Assembly: GCF_000764305.2 (NCBI RefSeq)
Contig: NW_025943988.1
Location: 620,001 to 684,000, forward strand
Reading direction: 5' to 3'
Origin: Hyalella azteca
Taxonomy: Eukaryota; Arthropoda; Malacostraca; Amphipoda; Hyalellidae
Length of the DNA stretch: 64,000 nt
Each line of letters begins with the position of its first letter. Positions within the stretch are counted from its first letter, which is position 1. Position numbers and translations under genes: made by a program. Below the pieces are notes generated by a model. That model saw only the letters and a list, made by a program, of their open reading frames with translations, had not been told where the DNA came from and ran no database searches. Shown here piece by piece: positions 13,191-26,465 of the stretch.

Positions 13191-14909
13191 AGGCCGAATT
13201 TATGAGGTATTGGTCTTTCAGATGAAAATTTTTAAAATTATTCACCATATAACTGATATAAGCCATGTCTTGATAAACAAAGTTGATGTATTTTGTGTCG
13301 AATCAAATTAAATTATGGCCTGAAGGATACGTTGACTGAGCTTATTTTCCTCTATGCGACCGTATATGCGACCAAAATATGTACACCAATCAATTCAAAT
13401 TATTCTTCAAATGCAAATAAAAACGATTTTCACTTCATGACCCTCCAACATCAATTTAGTTCGAAATTTATTTTCTCTTTATTCCTTCAATTTATTCAAG
13501 TAGTACGCATTTGAACTAAATTTTTAATCATAGTTAAACCGTATTAAATTCACTTCACTTTCAAGCACTTCTATTTAATTCTCACCAAGTTAATAATACC
13601 TTCAACTTGACAGTAGCCTTGCACTCGTGAGAAAGAAAAGCGACTCCAGCTCGGCAGCGTCTCAATTTTCCAAGTGTGAAATGAGGTGCCAGAATGAGAT
13701 AATCTGGCGCCCAATTTCTGTCATATCTGACAGGCCTGACAAAATTATTCCTAAATTAATGGCCACTACCGAGCAAGTTTAGAAATGGATGGCTGACCAA
13801 GCAGTTAATAATGAATTCGCGAGCTTTGTAAAAATTTAGGAAGTCCTGGCTGTGCTGCTTGTAAGAAAAATTTCAAGAAAAATTTTATTTGCAAAGTTGT
13901 TTTACAGCAACAGTTATTAATTTATTTTCGTGGCTGACATTTATAGAAGCTGTAGAATATTATTAATTTTATTTCTGAACATTTTCAATGTGAAAACTTC
14001 AGACGAATGAAAAATAAGACTGTCATAGACATTGTCGTCCAAGTCTTGACTTTTCCCAACAATTTAGGTTTATAATTTCTTTTCATAGGTACAGAATAAT
14101 AAAACATTGTTCGCGGTTAAATAAAGTTTGAACATTTTGCTTACTTACTATACGCATAGTACATTAGCGCACATTACATGAACGTCTACAATACCTGATA
14201 ATTTTTAAGTATTATTCCTCACTCAAAAATACAGAATGTATTATTTATTGCTCAGAATTATTCAGAAAAAATGTTGTATTTCAATAAATATGTTGCAGAA
14301 TTGAACTTTTAGTATGAAAAATTACAGAATTATTCCATTCATCATTTCACGGATTCATTTGTCAACTCTTCAGGGACGATTAATGTTAGGGTGCGCTGTA
14401 TTACGTACCCTGCAGGAAAATTTGCTTAATTATCCTGATGACAGATTTTAGGAACTGATGAAAAAATATTAGGAGATGAGTAATTTTTTATTATTATCTA
14501 TAATTTAAAGTTTTCACTCATTTTCTTCACCTGGAAATCATAACGTAAAAAAATTATGTGGCCATTGTGCGGTCATTCCTGGTTTCCTGCATAATAATCC
14601 TGGTTCTTTTTAACCCAAATCTTCTGTCGTTGTTTAAACACATTCTACACGCCTTGCTATCAATGCACGCAAGTTGTTAAATCAGAGTCTTCACAATAAT
14701 CCACTCATTCCTACAACTTGTTAAGTTATCGACACTATCGATATAAAACTTTAGGAATTTTATTGTACAATGACAGGTATATGTGCAAAACCAATTCAAA
14801 AAACGATTTAAATGTAAAAAACACCCAATTTGAAAAATTAAAACACGTCAACAAAACGTAATTCCACCAACTGCTTGGAATAATTTTTCCTGTTCATGAA
14901 CAATGCAAG
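13191..14909. other. Non-coding AT-rich stretch
   Basis: No gene, RNA or strong repeat seen. Confidence 0.5.
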
Positions 14910-15185
14910 ACACTAACACACAACAATACTAGCAGCAAAAATACTAACACAAACACACAACAATACAAGCAGCAACAATACTAACACCAACACACAACAA
15001 TACTAGCAGCAAAAATACTAACACTAACACACAACAATACTAGCAGCAAAAATACTAACACTAACACACAACAATACTAGCAGCAAACTAACACTAACAC
15101 ACAACAATACTAGCAGCAACAATACTAACACTAACACACAACAATACTAGCAGCAACAATACTAACACTAACAAACAACAATACG
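14910..15185 (+). repeat. 37-bp minisatellite, about 7.5 copies
   Basis: The unit consists of ACTAACACTAACACACAAC followed by AATACTAGCAGCAAAAAT. One copy near 15085 lacks 4 bp, so the spacing drops from 37 to 33, and variants AAAAAT and AACAAT alternate. It is A/C-rich on the plus strand. Confidence 0.93.
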
Positions 15186-15473
15186 AGAAGACTTCGGTCA
15201 TCTGGCATCCATGCACGGAGCAGTGAGACTTGCCTAACGCGAGTCTATTCTACTGAACTGTAGCAAGCTCCATTAACGCTGTAGCCTCGAGGAAAATTAG
15301 GAAAGTACGCATTAGCATGTGAAAGGGCGAGACACTTAAAGCCTCCAGCTGTAGCTGCATGCCTTGTTGTTCATGAGTCACGTACCAATAGGCGCTTGCC
15401 AAGAAATTATGCGCTGCGATCTGCTCTTCTCAGTTGCAACTGCAGACGCTGCCTCTCAAGTGACGCATACGTT

Positions 15474-15562
15474 GTGGTCCAAATTACGCTGTGGTCCTGA
15501 AACGACGTACGTTGTGGTCCAAGGTACGCTGCGGTCCTCAAACGACGTACGTTGTGGTCCAC
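15474..15562 (+). repeat. 40-bp tandem repeat, about 2.3 copies
   Basis: ACGTTGTGGTCC recurs every 40 bp, followed by a related GCTGYGGTCCT and AAACGACGT segment. It lies inside a less AT-rich stretch (15190-15690) where a 107-codon plus-strand frame (15364-15687) is open. The repeat and composition are enough to explain that frame. Confidence 0.8.
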
Positions 15563-15689
15563 AACTTCTTGCAAATCGTAACCACTGCCCGGGGTCGCAG
15601 TTGCGCTCACTTATACATATGCTCGTCAAAAATATTCAATGGGGCAAAGGCACTAACGATATATTTAATGCTGACTTTCTTATATAATT

Positions 15690-16795
15690 TAATTAATTAC
15701 AGGCATCTACAGTCACGGCGCACACAGTGACAAATTCTACTCGTACATTCGGAATGTATTCTTCGATTTTTATTTTTGAAAGAAGTGTAAGTTTGCTTGA
15801 ATATAATGGTGAAATAAATATCAGGGCCTTTGTATCATAATTATCAGGTTTCAGATGAAAGCACTACAACACCTGAGACGTTGTAGCCGATGTTAATTTA
15901 TGTTAATTTGTGCGTGATTCTTGACAAAGGTAATGTCAAATGTGACATATAATTCCGCTAAAATGAAAGGGTGCTTTATGTCTTTAACTATGTTACACAA
16001 GTATTTTATTATGTTTGGCAGATGTGCACAGATTCAAACATCCTTCGTATATATGTTTCCTGGCAAAGAAAAGTGCATTGCCGTTGGGCTGAAAAAGCAA
16101 AGATCTAAATGAATTGACAACCAGAGATTAAGATGGTACACTCAAATGAATCGTTGCGTATCCTCGACTCACCAAATCTATCCCGTCTTGTCCCAAAAGC
16201 ACACACAGGCGCGTAAAACCATCTCTCAACCAGCCGGTGTCAGCAATTCAGGCTGCTGTGAGCGTAAAGACAAACTAAGGCTTCCATGAGGGAACCTCAC
16301 AGCACTAACGACGGATAATAAGGCAGTTCGTAATAAATAAATTTATTGAAAAAATGCTAAGAAATTTTTCAGACAGACGAATGATGTCACAAATGTAATG
16401 CTAGTTAGATAGTTCGTGTCAGACAGAAAATGCTAACATTTTAAGCACTTGAGATAACTTTACATTCAAATTCAAATATTTAACAATACAAGCGGAATAA
16501 TTAATGTGCAAGTTATAGCCAAGGCTTGAAATGCACCCCTAGTTATATTATGGGGTAACAACCCCGAAGAAAATGCATGGCATCGATTAATGTAGAAATT
16601 AAATATTTATTGAATTCCTACAATGCTCATCATAACACGGCCCTCTGAATGTCACATCATGTTGTATGACCAGATTTCATTATACACTTTTTATCGTGAC
16701 AGTTACATTATATGAGCATCGGATTACAATTAGATATAGACATGCTACTGGTATCCCTACCTTTTCACTCAACTTTCATTCTCCGCTTTAAGATC
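15690..16795. other. Non-coding stretch
   Basis: No gene or strong repeat seen. Confidence 0.5.
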
Positions 16796-16872
16796 CATAT
16801 TCGACCGTATCAGTATACGAACCCGGGATTGGCTGCAGACCGCGCGACGCCATACCACAGGACTCGCGTACG
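16796..16872 (-). ncRNA. tRNA-like tract, possible SINE head or tRNA pseudogene
   Basis: On the minus strand the tract reads TGTGGTATGGCGTCGCGCGG, like a pol III A box region. It continues GTCTGCAGCC with TGC in the anticodon-loop position, then CCCGGGTTCGTATACTG, which matches most of a B box (GGTTCG) with its flanking T-arm. The acceptor and T stems are not cleanly paired, so it is not an intact tRNA gene. A tRNA(Ala-UGC)-like SINE head or pseudogene is the best reading. Confidence 0.35.
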
Positions 16873-19800
16873 ATGGAAATTATAATAAGATACTTAATTT
16901 TCAACATCAAGACCTGATGAAAATTCACTTTCATGCCTAAATTTTCTAGATATAATTTTTTTCTGTTTTTTTTTCCGTGAAGAACAATTAAACTTGTGGA
17001 AAGTGCAAAATTACCATCATCTACCTGCTGCTACCATCACCATTTGCCGGTCGCGTGCTATCGCAGGGTTGCATCACTGGTTGCATGAAGAACTGATCGC
17101 GTTGTACGAGGTGTTTTGGTGTTCAATCATCACTCACACTGCCAATTAATACTTGATTATAGTTGTTTTAAGTAGAATTGATATGCAGCTTATTTTGATT
17201 AAAGGAAGTCTATGATATCGTGATTTCCAGGATAATATTTTGACATTACATATTTACAAATAATGAATAAGTTCGAATTAACTGTCGATGATCTTTTAAT
17301 TGGCTCACCAATAACACAGACTGTAATCGAACGGCTGTGTGTTTCATATCCAATGACTTCAAAATCACCTTGAGTTTGCGGCAAAACAAACACCAACGAT
17401 TAAAATTAAAAAGCACGTGAATATAGTACGTGTGTTTAATCACCATTACATGATCTCCGCGACTCATTATATTACCACTATAATAACGTTGATATTTTGG
17501 CCAAAATCAATGTTATTATATGTTAAATTAAAACTTGCTGGCAAATTTAGCGTTTATGCTTTTGTCCAGTGAAGGCGTCATCCGCCAGGTAGCTTCGCCC
17601 GAACGAAAGTTTTATCGATATTAGACGAAAACGGCGTATGAACATCTTTGAACTAGAATGAACATTTTTGGGCATGTTCGTTTTGCTAATTCCAGCCATT
17701 TAGACGTGTTAGCTGTCTACGCTCAACGCGCAGATTTCTTTCAGTGTAGTGGAGTTGAAGGAAGTGGCGGCAAGAAATATGAATGAACTCGTGATCATAA
17801 TCGTCATTTGCTCATTCAGAAAATCACGTGTCATATCTCCTGGAGAGTTTTGCGTTCGATTGCTTTCAAGTTTTCATTCGCATTGACGTGTGTACGACGA
17901 GGAAATCAAAAAAGTCTTAGAACTTGAATGATGCAAGTCACTTGAACTAAAAATTGTGCATAATCATTTGAGCGAACGACACGATCGCAGTTGAACGAGC
18001 AAATTCTGGCATAGAATTTGCTCATCGCAATTTGCATAGACATGGAATTGGTGAATTAATTCATTGTGAAAATAGAGAGGTGATATAGCACCGAATTATC
18101 TTGCATTTACGTCGAGAAAAGTCCTTTTAACTAGCAGCGCAAGGATAAAATAGGGCTATAACACGAGTTAATGTATCGTAGTTGGAACATATAAAACCCA
18201 GTATTGCTTGATCTTCATGTACCGGCACTAAAATTGACGTTTCTGCTCTAATTCAGCTTTCTGGCTGTGAATTATCTGCTATTGTTTATTTCCGATTCCA
18301 TTAATTTGAGCGTTACAAATCCGATTAATAACATTCTCATTGTTTTTGAAATTATGTTGTCTCCTTTATGTTATACTGTACACAAAAACATGTTTTTCCA
18401 ATAAAAACGAAAAATCAACAAATTACTTTGGAATGGTTTATAAACCATAAACAATGAAATCGTGCTAGAATCGGATAGCATACCAATCGATCGCCACAAG
18501 AATTCCGATGCTAATTAATTTCACTATATTTGTACGAACATCTTCGTCGATTCCCTCAGCATCGATTTCCCATCGGGATAGATATTGGATCCATTGAAAG
18601 TATCCAAGTTATTGGGTGGTTCGATGTGTCTTTTACTCTTAAACAAAAAAAAACCGTCCCCTGCGAGGTCTGCGGCAAAAAATGGGAGCTCAATTTACCC
18701 CGGAGCGAGTTTTGTTCTTAGACGTTTCAGGTCCGAATTTTTTTTTGTGAGACGGAAAGAAAGTTCGGGCTGAACGTGGAGTTGCTTGGAAATATCCTTT
18801 ATTAGAGAACAATTAAGTGCGTATAATAAGCTGTTCATTGTTCAACATCAGCTCTCAAATTAGATTGCAGCGTGAAATTGCTGGGGAAAAGTTCAGTGGT
18901 TCAAAATAGGTTAGCCGTAAAATGCATTTAACAATAATATATAATTAAGATGTATAGTAATTTTGGAACAAATTTTCACTAACATATACTCTGCAAACTC
19001 ACAAAATTTTTCTATTATGTGAAACAGCCAAACATTCATTCCTTTCCGCTACCGTTTCCGCACCAGTGCTGGACAAATTTTTTTTCCTCTGTGATTTTAC
19101 TCTATTCTGGTGCGCAACCAAAACATTTATCTACTGCGTAACTACAGTTTTGAAGTGTTCCATATCAAGACTGCCCAGTGCAGTCACTTGATTTTATCTA
19201 ATGTTCAAGAAAACAGTTATCCAATGCTTGATACAATTTTTTTAGTGCGAACCAACAGAAAAATAATTATTCTCCTTTTAGGTCGCTTTAATTTTCTCAA
19301 AATACAGTCATAACATTTAACCTTTGCGCTCTTGTCTCATTTTTAACAATAAAATCTGAATATTTGTCCATTAATTGTTGGCCTCCTACTTATGATAGAG
19401 TGTACGTAGAATTACAGATGTTTATCAATTACGTTCATTCCTTCTTTTTAGTCTGCAACCAGAAATTTTGTTTATTGCACTAAATTCATATATTTGAGCT
19501 CGTAACTCAACTTTTATCCTTTAATTAACGTTCCCTTCTTTTTTCCGGTATGTAACCGTAATCTTGAACGTTGCATTTAACCGAAATTTTATACGTTGCG
19601 TTCACTTCCTATATCCTCCAGAGCCCACACCCAGAAAAATTGGTGAATCATATTGACCAAATGGTGACACACTCTCCGCACGAAACACTGTATGCACGAT
19701 AAGCTCTATTGCCAGAGACAAACTGGGTCAGATTGACCAATCTCAAAAGGAGATTGGTCAATACGGGGCAAAAATTACATCAATATTCGGACAAAGTCTC

Positions 19801-22800
19801 GCTCATTCTTCTGAGTACAGCCAGTATTTCATGCTTGAAAAGCACTCCGCTTTATTCAGTCCGCAACTCACGAGGACAAGCGCGTGTGCTGTGCATCCCA
19901 GTGAAAATTTACAGACGCGGCAGCTTCTGATTTGGATTTCCAGAAGCTGGGGCGACTCTAAATTTTGTCAGGGATGGGGCGGAGCAGCTCGCGTATTTTA
20001 TGCCAGTGTCGCGGCCATGGCACTCGAGTGCTAACATTTCAAGAGGAAAATCGTCGTCGGGTTGCTTAACTATGATGTTACGGGACCCAGTATGGCGTGG
20101 CGACATGGATGCTTTACATACAAATTATATCAGCTGTACATGCGAATCGTTTTTGTTCTGTAGAAGGAATGTGTATGGAAACCGCAGCCAGTCAATGAGC
20201 TTCAGAAGTTCAGAACTAGCTCGGAAAATCTTAGTAACATTTAATCTTTGTAACATTTAATTATGAACATATAAAATATTAGGGTTTGTGCTGCTCTTCG
20301 AATATTCGTTGACGAAAGAGAAGTATGAGAGATAAAGTTCTGTGAAAATATTATGGACAATCCATATTATTTTAAAAACTGATCAATTTAATCAAGAAAA
20401 TTTATATTAAGTGATTGTGCAACGATTTCATGAGATATCGAAATTTGTGGATTCAGAATGTGTGGGACTGACTGAGGCCTGCGTTCAAATGAATTTTCTT
20501 CTATTGGAAAAAATGGAAAAGTTTATCATTTCCGTTCAAATTAGTACGCCATTCTAACGGGATTTAGAAAACGTATTTCCTTATCCAATGGCATTTTCAT
20601 TATATTTTTTTCTAAATTTGATTTCCAAGGCATCTAAAATTCTTGACAGGCATAAGATCAAAATTATGGAAATTTCAAATTTCTCTCTTTACGCCCATCA
20701 AGACGGAGCGAGGCTCATAATCCTACATACGTAAACGGTGCTCCGGCCTCTGCCGACAGGAATTTATCTTCACAGTCGAGATTCTCGTTAGATTGCGAGT
20801 TAAGTCCTCAATTTTTCTCCATTTGCTAAGTAAAGAAGAAATCTGACGGAATGTAAACACAGATATGAGTTATCCGCCCCCAAAATATCACATCAAATAG
20901 AAGTCAACGTAGCACCAGGATTATAGATTTGACAATTTTACGGGTATAAGATCGTGGTGGCTGAATTATCCATTAATTTCGAAAGAATTTTTCCCTTTTA
21001 ATCACACAGATTTACATCATTGAGTATTTAATTTTAAATAATCATCTCATTAGTTCATCAAGCTTCATATATGCAATATGTTTACTATAACAATATTCCT
21101 GAAAATATCATTGAATTGATACCAAGAAAATTACGAAGTTATAACGCTGCTTCAGCGTATTTTAAACGGTGATCTGATGCACTCTTTTCTAACCAAGAAT
21201 TTTATGCACACTTTGTTGCGTTGACAATATTTTCCAATTTAGTCAGATCAGCACACTTACTCTTTTACGGAAAAAAATAAACGACAATAGAAATAAAAGC
21301 TGCAAGCTGGAATAAAATTGAATGTCGAGAAAATTGTTCATTGAATGAACTCGAAAAAACTATTCTGAGCCGCTCTCAGTTGATTTGTTTTTTTTTTCAG
21401 CTGTTTATTCTTCACTTTAGATAAATCGATATCAGGCCTTATAAAAAACAACAGAAATGAAAGTTATTAAGCACGTACTCTATTCAATCTATCTAGTGAT
21501 TGAAATCAGTCCAAATAAAAATATTTACTGATTTAAATTTGTTACTCGGTTTAAGGTTATTTTAAATTTTGAGAAAAAACATTTTTGCAATTAATTCTCT
21601 AATGCATTTTCTGCCAGAGTCATCAAACTATAAAGAACAAATAAAATTCCTACGTGTCGGAAATATCTTTTAAGTTTCTTCAGAAACAAAATGAGCATAT
21701 TTATTATACTGCTTTTAAAGAAATTTTATTACAGAATCTTTCAATATATGGGAGGTGAAAATTTTTCAATTTAATAGTTGTATTCAAGATGCCAACGCTG
21801 TCAGAACCTAAAACGTTTTTCAAATAATTTTAAACCAAGAAATTATACCACAGTTGAATATTGATTCACATTAAAATTTCGTACAAAGTGAACCTCCAAA
21901 ATTCTCACTTCTAAAATATCACACCGAAATATTTTTCGAGTATTTTATCAAATGAGCAATTATTTCGCATTCCTTTTACAAATTATGTCATTATATCATC
22001 AATTAGTCAGTCACTGCAAATAAATAAATTTTAATTTAATTCACGGAAGGCTCATGGATTAAGATTTTCATTTATGTTCACTAAAATGAGTATGTGAAGA
22101 GAACAATTTGAATTATGCACACTAATGCACCAGAATTCATAGTTCGCAAGTCTTCGCGCAAAGTGCTTCAGTTTACGAGTAGGATTAGTTGGAGTTTACG
22201 TCTTCGAAATATTCACTAAGGGCTATCCTTCGAGTCCTTAATGTAAGCCCTTGCGTCTGCCATTTGGGCCTCTTAATAGTCGTGAGACGCTGGCCTCATA
22301 AGTGCCCTCCGACACAACTTTGCTCATTTCCATTGAAGTTTGCAGAGAAAGTTTAACAGGTAAATTGCCTTGATAATAATGCTTGAATAGGCGACAAATT
22401 ATGCAGTCGCAATAAATTAATTGATTTTACAGGTTGAAATGTCGTTATTTGACACGAAATAAATGCATATATCGGAGAATTTTTGGGCTATTTCTTTTGG
22501 GCTAACTTAATCATGATCATGTTATTAAATTTTAATGACGTTTTCACCTGCGTCTATAGTGGAAAATATTGGAGGTGCAGCCAAAATTACACATTTTTCA
22601 TCTCATATAAAAAATGCTCGGCACAAAGTTTCCCCTCAAATATTAAATATTATTTTTTAAATTATTGTTGAGTTCAAAATTGTTAATAAGTTTTAATTTA
22701 TTCTCCTTTAAAATTACAAATGATGCCAGGTGAAGCTATCAATTTTCAAAGAAAGGAAAAAATTTCCCAAGAAATCGTTAAAAATATCACACCATCGGAC

Positions 22801-23481
22801 TTCTCACAGCGTTTTTAGATTAGAAGCGCTTGACGAATTTTTTAGGGCTCATTTCGTTTCTCAAAAAAGCGTTTTTTTTTTGCTTTCTCATGACTGGTTT
22901 TTATTATTTTACTTTTTATGCATTAAAATTTTTCCTGAACAGCTTGATTTACTTTTCAAATGAGATAATGCTGGCGATTCAGGACTTTGGGAATATTATT
23001 TTGTGTTCTCTTTTAGTATCTTCTGTTTCCCATTGCTATTAATTTCATTAGTTTCAATATATAGATATATTTATGATATATGTCATGAATTTATTTTCAT
23101 ATCAATTTTGAATATTAGAAAAAAATTTATATTCATGCCCATTTTTATCGAAAATGGAAAGTCAGTCACCGTATAAAACTTCTCAATTTCATGATACTAA
23201 ATCTTGCCCAGTTTCATGCCTAAGAGACATTAAATGAAAACTATGAACAAAACCAATGATAAAAAGATACATCTTATATGGAAAAGAACAATAATTTTTT
23301 CAGTCTCGATTTCGTCAACTTCAACGTCATTTATGATCCTCGGAATTCCAGACAAGTCATAGAAACGAAACCTAATCAAGTTTGTCAGTTTTTGATCTGT
23401 CTTCATCATTCGGACGGCGGCTTTACTCTCCGTCGGTTCCATCATCGATGCGATCTCATCAGTTTCGCTGTCTGATGCTGA
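16873..23481. other. Non-coding stretch
   Basis: No supported gene. It includes a near-palindrome at 17479-17520 (listed separately) and less AT-rich patches at about 19880-20060 and 22140-22340. The first has overlapping frames on both strands (67-86 codons) with no recognisable domain. Confidence 0.45.
17479..17520. repeat. 42-bp near-perfect palindrome without loop
   Basis: The left arm TATAATAACGTTGAT then ATTTTGG pairs with the right arm CCAAAATCAATGTTATTATA, apart from one mismatch and a 2-base bulge. Confidence 0.8.
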
Positions 23482-24290
23482 CGCTCGATAGAGCGATGGC
23501 AGTCTGCGTGTCTCGAGGATAGAGCGATGGCAGTCTGCGGGTCTTGAGGATAGAGCGATGGTAGTCTACGTGTCCCGAGGATAGAGCGATGGTAGTCTGC
23601 GTGTCTCGAGGATAGAACAATGCCAGTCTGCGTGTCTCGAGGATAGAGCGATAACAGTCTGCGTGTCTCGAGGATAGAGCAATGGCAGTCTACGTGTGCC
23701 GAGGATAGAGCGATGGTAGTTTGCGTGTCTCGAGGATAGAACAATGCCAGTCTGCGTGTCTCGAGGATAGAGCGATAGCAGTCTGCGTGTCTCGAGGATA
23801 GAACAATGCCAGTCTGCGTGTCTCGAGGATAGAGCGATGGCTGTTTGCGTGTCTCGAGGATAGAGCGATGCCAGTCTGCGTGTCTCGAGGATAGAGCAAT
23901 GCCAGTCTGCGTGCCTCGAGGATAGAGCGATGGCAGTTTGCGTGTCTCGAGGATAGAGCGATGGCAGTCTGCGTGTTTCGAGGATTGAGCGATGCCAGTC
24001 TGCGTGTCTCGAGGATGGAGAGATGGCAGTCTGCGTGTCTCGAGGATAGAGCGACGGCAGTCTGCGTGTCTCGAGGATAGAACGCTGGCAGTCTGCGTGC
24101 CTAGAGGCTAGAACGATGCCAGTCTGCGTGTGGAGGATAGAGCGATGCAAGTTTGCACGTCTCAACGAGAAAGTGATGCTAGTCTGTCCACATAGAGGAT
24201 AGAGTGATGGCAGTCTGAGTGTTGCAAGGAAATAGCTGTGCCAGTCTGCGCGTCTCGAGGATAGAGCGATGCTAGTCTACGCGCTCGATC
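23482..24290 (+). repeat. 31-bp minisatellite, about 26 copies
   Basis: The unit is GCAGTCTGCGTGTCTCGAGG then ATAGAGCGATG. Spacings measured between GAGCGATGG starts are exactly 31 bp, and most units carry a CTCGAG site. Variants are shared in blocks: AACAATGCC recurs at 23616, 23740 and 23802, which are 4 and 2 units apart, so multi-unit blocks were duplicated. The right end (24150-24290) is more diverged. The minus-strand consensus has no stop and 31 is not divisible by 3, so all minus frames are open (for example 199 codons at 24165-23566) and encode one cyclic peptide. This is a property of the repeat, not evidence of a gene. Confidence 0.96.
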
Positions 24291-25836
24291 CTCGCTGCTA
24301 ATCTAGTTATTCCTAAGATCCATACATCACTACACACCAGTTATTGATCGTTAAAAAAAATCTCCCAAGAACATTTGATTCGCTATTCTCCATTTTGCGT
24401 GCCTGCCGTGAATATTGCCTGCCTCTACAGGAAGTTGGTTGTTGATTTAACTTATAACTTTGATAATTAAATCTCAATAAATTCATGCCAGTTATGATTA
24501 TAAAGAATCGAAAGTCGAAAATCGGCGGGACCGAGAAGGTAATCGAGTTAATCTCCAATTTTATAAAATTGTATTCATTTTTATCCAAATTAACAATTAA
24601 GTGTATATATGAACAATGTTTATAGCTATATATTAATTTATATAAAATTTTGGACATGCCTATCTGTATAAGACTTCCATCAAATTACGAACGAATACAT
24701 TTAGGAATTTTACTCAGATACATGGTGTTGTACAATAAGATCTGGTTTTTAGACAAATACTGCAACATATTAAGCGATCTTAATTTTAAGTCTAATTTCA
24801 GTTTGATTCAAGCGTAATTTAACCCTCACGCTATCCTGTATAATTTCTTCATTTAATTCCTTACCCCTCATATATATACTGTTTCATCATAGATATTTTA
24901 TTTTTATTTGTTAAATTATTTCTTTCTCAACGTTTTCACGAGAAGCATCAACACCTGATATTAGTTACAGATTTACAATATTCAGCGTAAAATGAATATC
25001 AGCAGCAGTCGATATTTAATTCCCGACTACATTTATATGGTTATTTACTTTATTATCAATGTGCCACGGACTGGATCATCGCCCAAACTATTCATGCGCG
25101 AGTGCAACGTGTCTCCTGGGCTCGATTCATCTGAAGTTTTCCACCATCTCATATTAACAATCGAACACGAAGCTCCTGGCAAGATCATTCCAATATATTT
25201 TAATCGACTCTTTGATATATAACGTAATTCTTTGGCGATCGTTTATTAAATAATTAATTGTTGGCCTCTGAGGGCTTTGTAGTTAAATCGAAATTAATTT
25301 ATGAAGAAAATTTTATAATATGTTACGGTTGTGTAAATTCCTCACAGACCATCATGGAGTGGGAGTCGAAAATGATTCGAATGAATTGGATCAGGATGAA
25401 TAAAATTATGGAGTTGAAAAGGATTAATCAATTAAATGTTCATATATATTTTATCGGAAATATTTATAAACTTCTGCAATCACTTAACATCCACCTCTAA
25501 TTTATTGAAACTAATTTTATTCCTGCATTCTGTCTAATATATTAAACTGGAAACAATCATTAGTAAATTAATTATTTTATAAAAATTGTCGTTGAAAATT
25601 TATTTTCTAGAACTTACAACTTTGGACCATCAGTCATTTTACGTACATAAAAACCAAAAAGTCTCTATGCCCTCCATGGTTTTTAAAATGGACTTCAGAG
25701 GAAAACTTTTTAGGCCTTTCTAAGGAATGAAAGTTGCTGTGCAGACCAGGATATTTCTTCAGAGGAAAGAGCTCATTCGCGGCCGCTGCATTGGAATTCG
25801 ACTGACGCTAAAAAGTGTCGAGCAACGCTGCTAGGA
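24291..25836. other. Non-coding stretch
   Basis: No supported gene. A 114-codon minus frame (24657-24313) lies within chance expectation. Confidence 0.5.
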
Positions 25837-26108
25837 TGTCAGTGCCATGGTTGAAATAGTATAAGGTTGACCCATCACAAGCCCATTTTTGCGGATGTAG
25901 TTTGTTGTTCGCCTGTGACGTCACTGATCTCAGTGACGTCACGGGCATTAACCAATCACCAAAATGCGTTCAAACCAGTCGACCAATCCGTCATGGGAAT
26001 GACGGGTTTGTTGACGTTTCTCGATCTACGTGACGTAACAAGAAGACTGAACTGAAAGACGGAACTTCTCGTGGGTCAACCTTATATAGCTCAACCATGT
26101 GTCGGTGC
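25837..26108. mobile_element. 254-bp MITE with 9-bp target site duplication
   Basis: The element spans 25846-26099. The left end CATGGTTGA then AGTATAAGGTTGACCCA matches the reverse complement of the right end (CATGGTTGAGCTATATAAGG then TTGACCCA) over about 30 bp with few differences. It is flanked by TGTCAGTGC (25837-25845) and TGTCGGTGC (26100-26108), a 9-bp direct repeat with one mismatch lying flush against the termini. A target duplication of this length is typical of Mutator-like elements, so a non-autonomous Mutator-type MITE is the best guess. The superfamily call is inference. The interior encodes nothing convincing; its short open frame is a by-product. Confidence 0.75.
25915..25942. 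promoter_or_regulatory. 28-bp palindrome holding two CRE-type sites
   Basis: GTGACGTCACTGA and TCAGTGACGTCAC flank a central TC. Each arm contains TGACGTCA, the consensus CREB/ATF bZIP site. It lies inside the MITE and further TGACGT half sites follow at about 26012 and 26030. Binding is inferred from sequence only. Confidence 0.5.
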
Positions 26109-26121
26109 AGAGGAGGATTTC

Positions 26122-26141
26122 AGGAGCGCCCATGCGCTCCT
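26122..26141. repeat. 8-bp GC-rich hairpin
   Basis: AGGAGCGC and GCGCTCCT pair perfectly around CCAT, just outside the MITE's right target duplication. Confidence 0.8.
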
Positions 26142-26465
26142 ATTTTCGCATGCGGAGAGACTTTATCATTTAGAAATAGTTTATATTAATATTAATGGGG
26201 CCAAATGATAACTAATATTCCAACAGCAGTATATGAGATTGGAAATATGTCGGGGGTGAATTTAGTTGGAATGGCTTAACTGATGAACTTCGAGTTAGCA
26301 TTCTCGACTTGAAAATAATCATATATTCATAATTTCATATTAACGCTTACCGTTCTTAGCAGCATGAGAATTGGTTCCATGCATGTGTTCTGTTGCCGGC
26401 GTTGGCTAATGGTGCAAGATTATCTGAACTATTTTACCTGTATATGATTTTTTTACATATCTGAT

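Noticed and set aside
18530..18773. Overlapping plus frames, one with a CEVCGK zinc-finger-like motif
   Set aside because: A single CxxC with no second metal-binding pair; frames of chance length.
23442..24165. Minus-strand frames of 69-199 codons with repeated peptide
   Set aside because: They are produced by a stop-free 31-bp unit whose period is not divisible by 3, so every minus frame is open. No gene signals.
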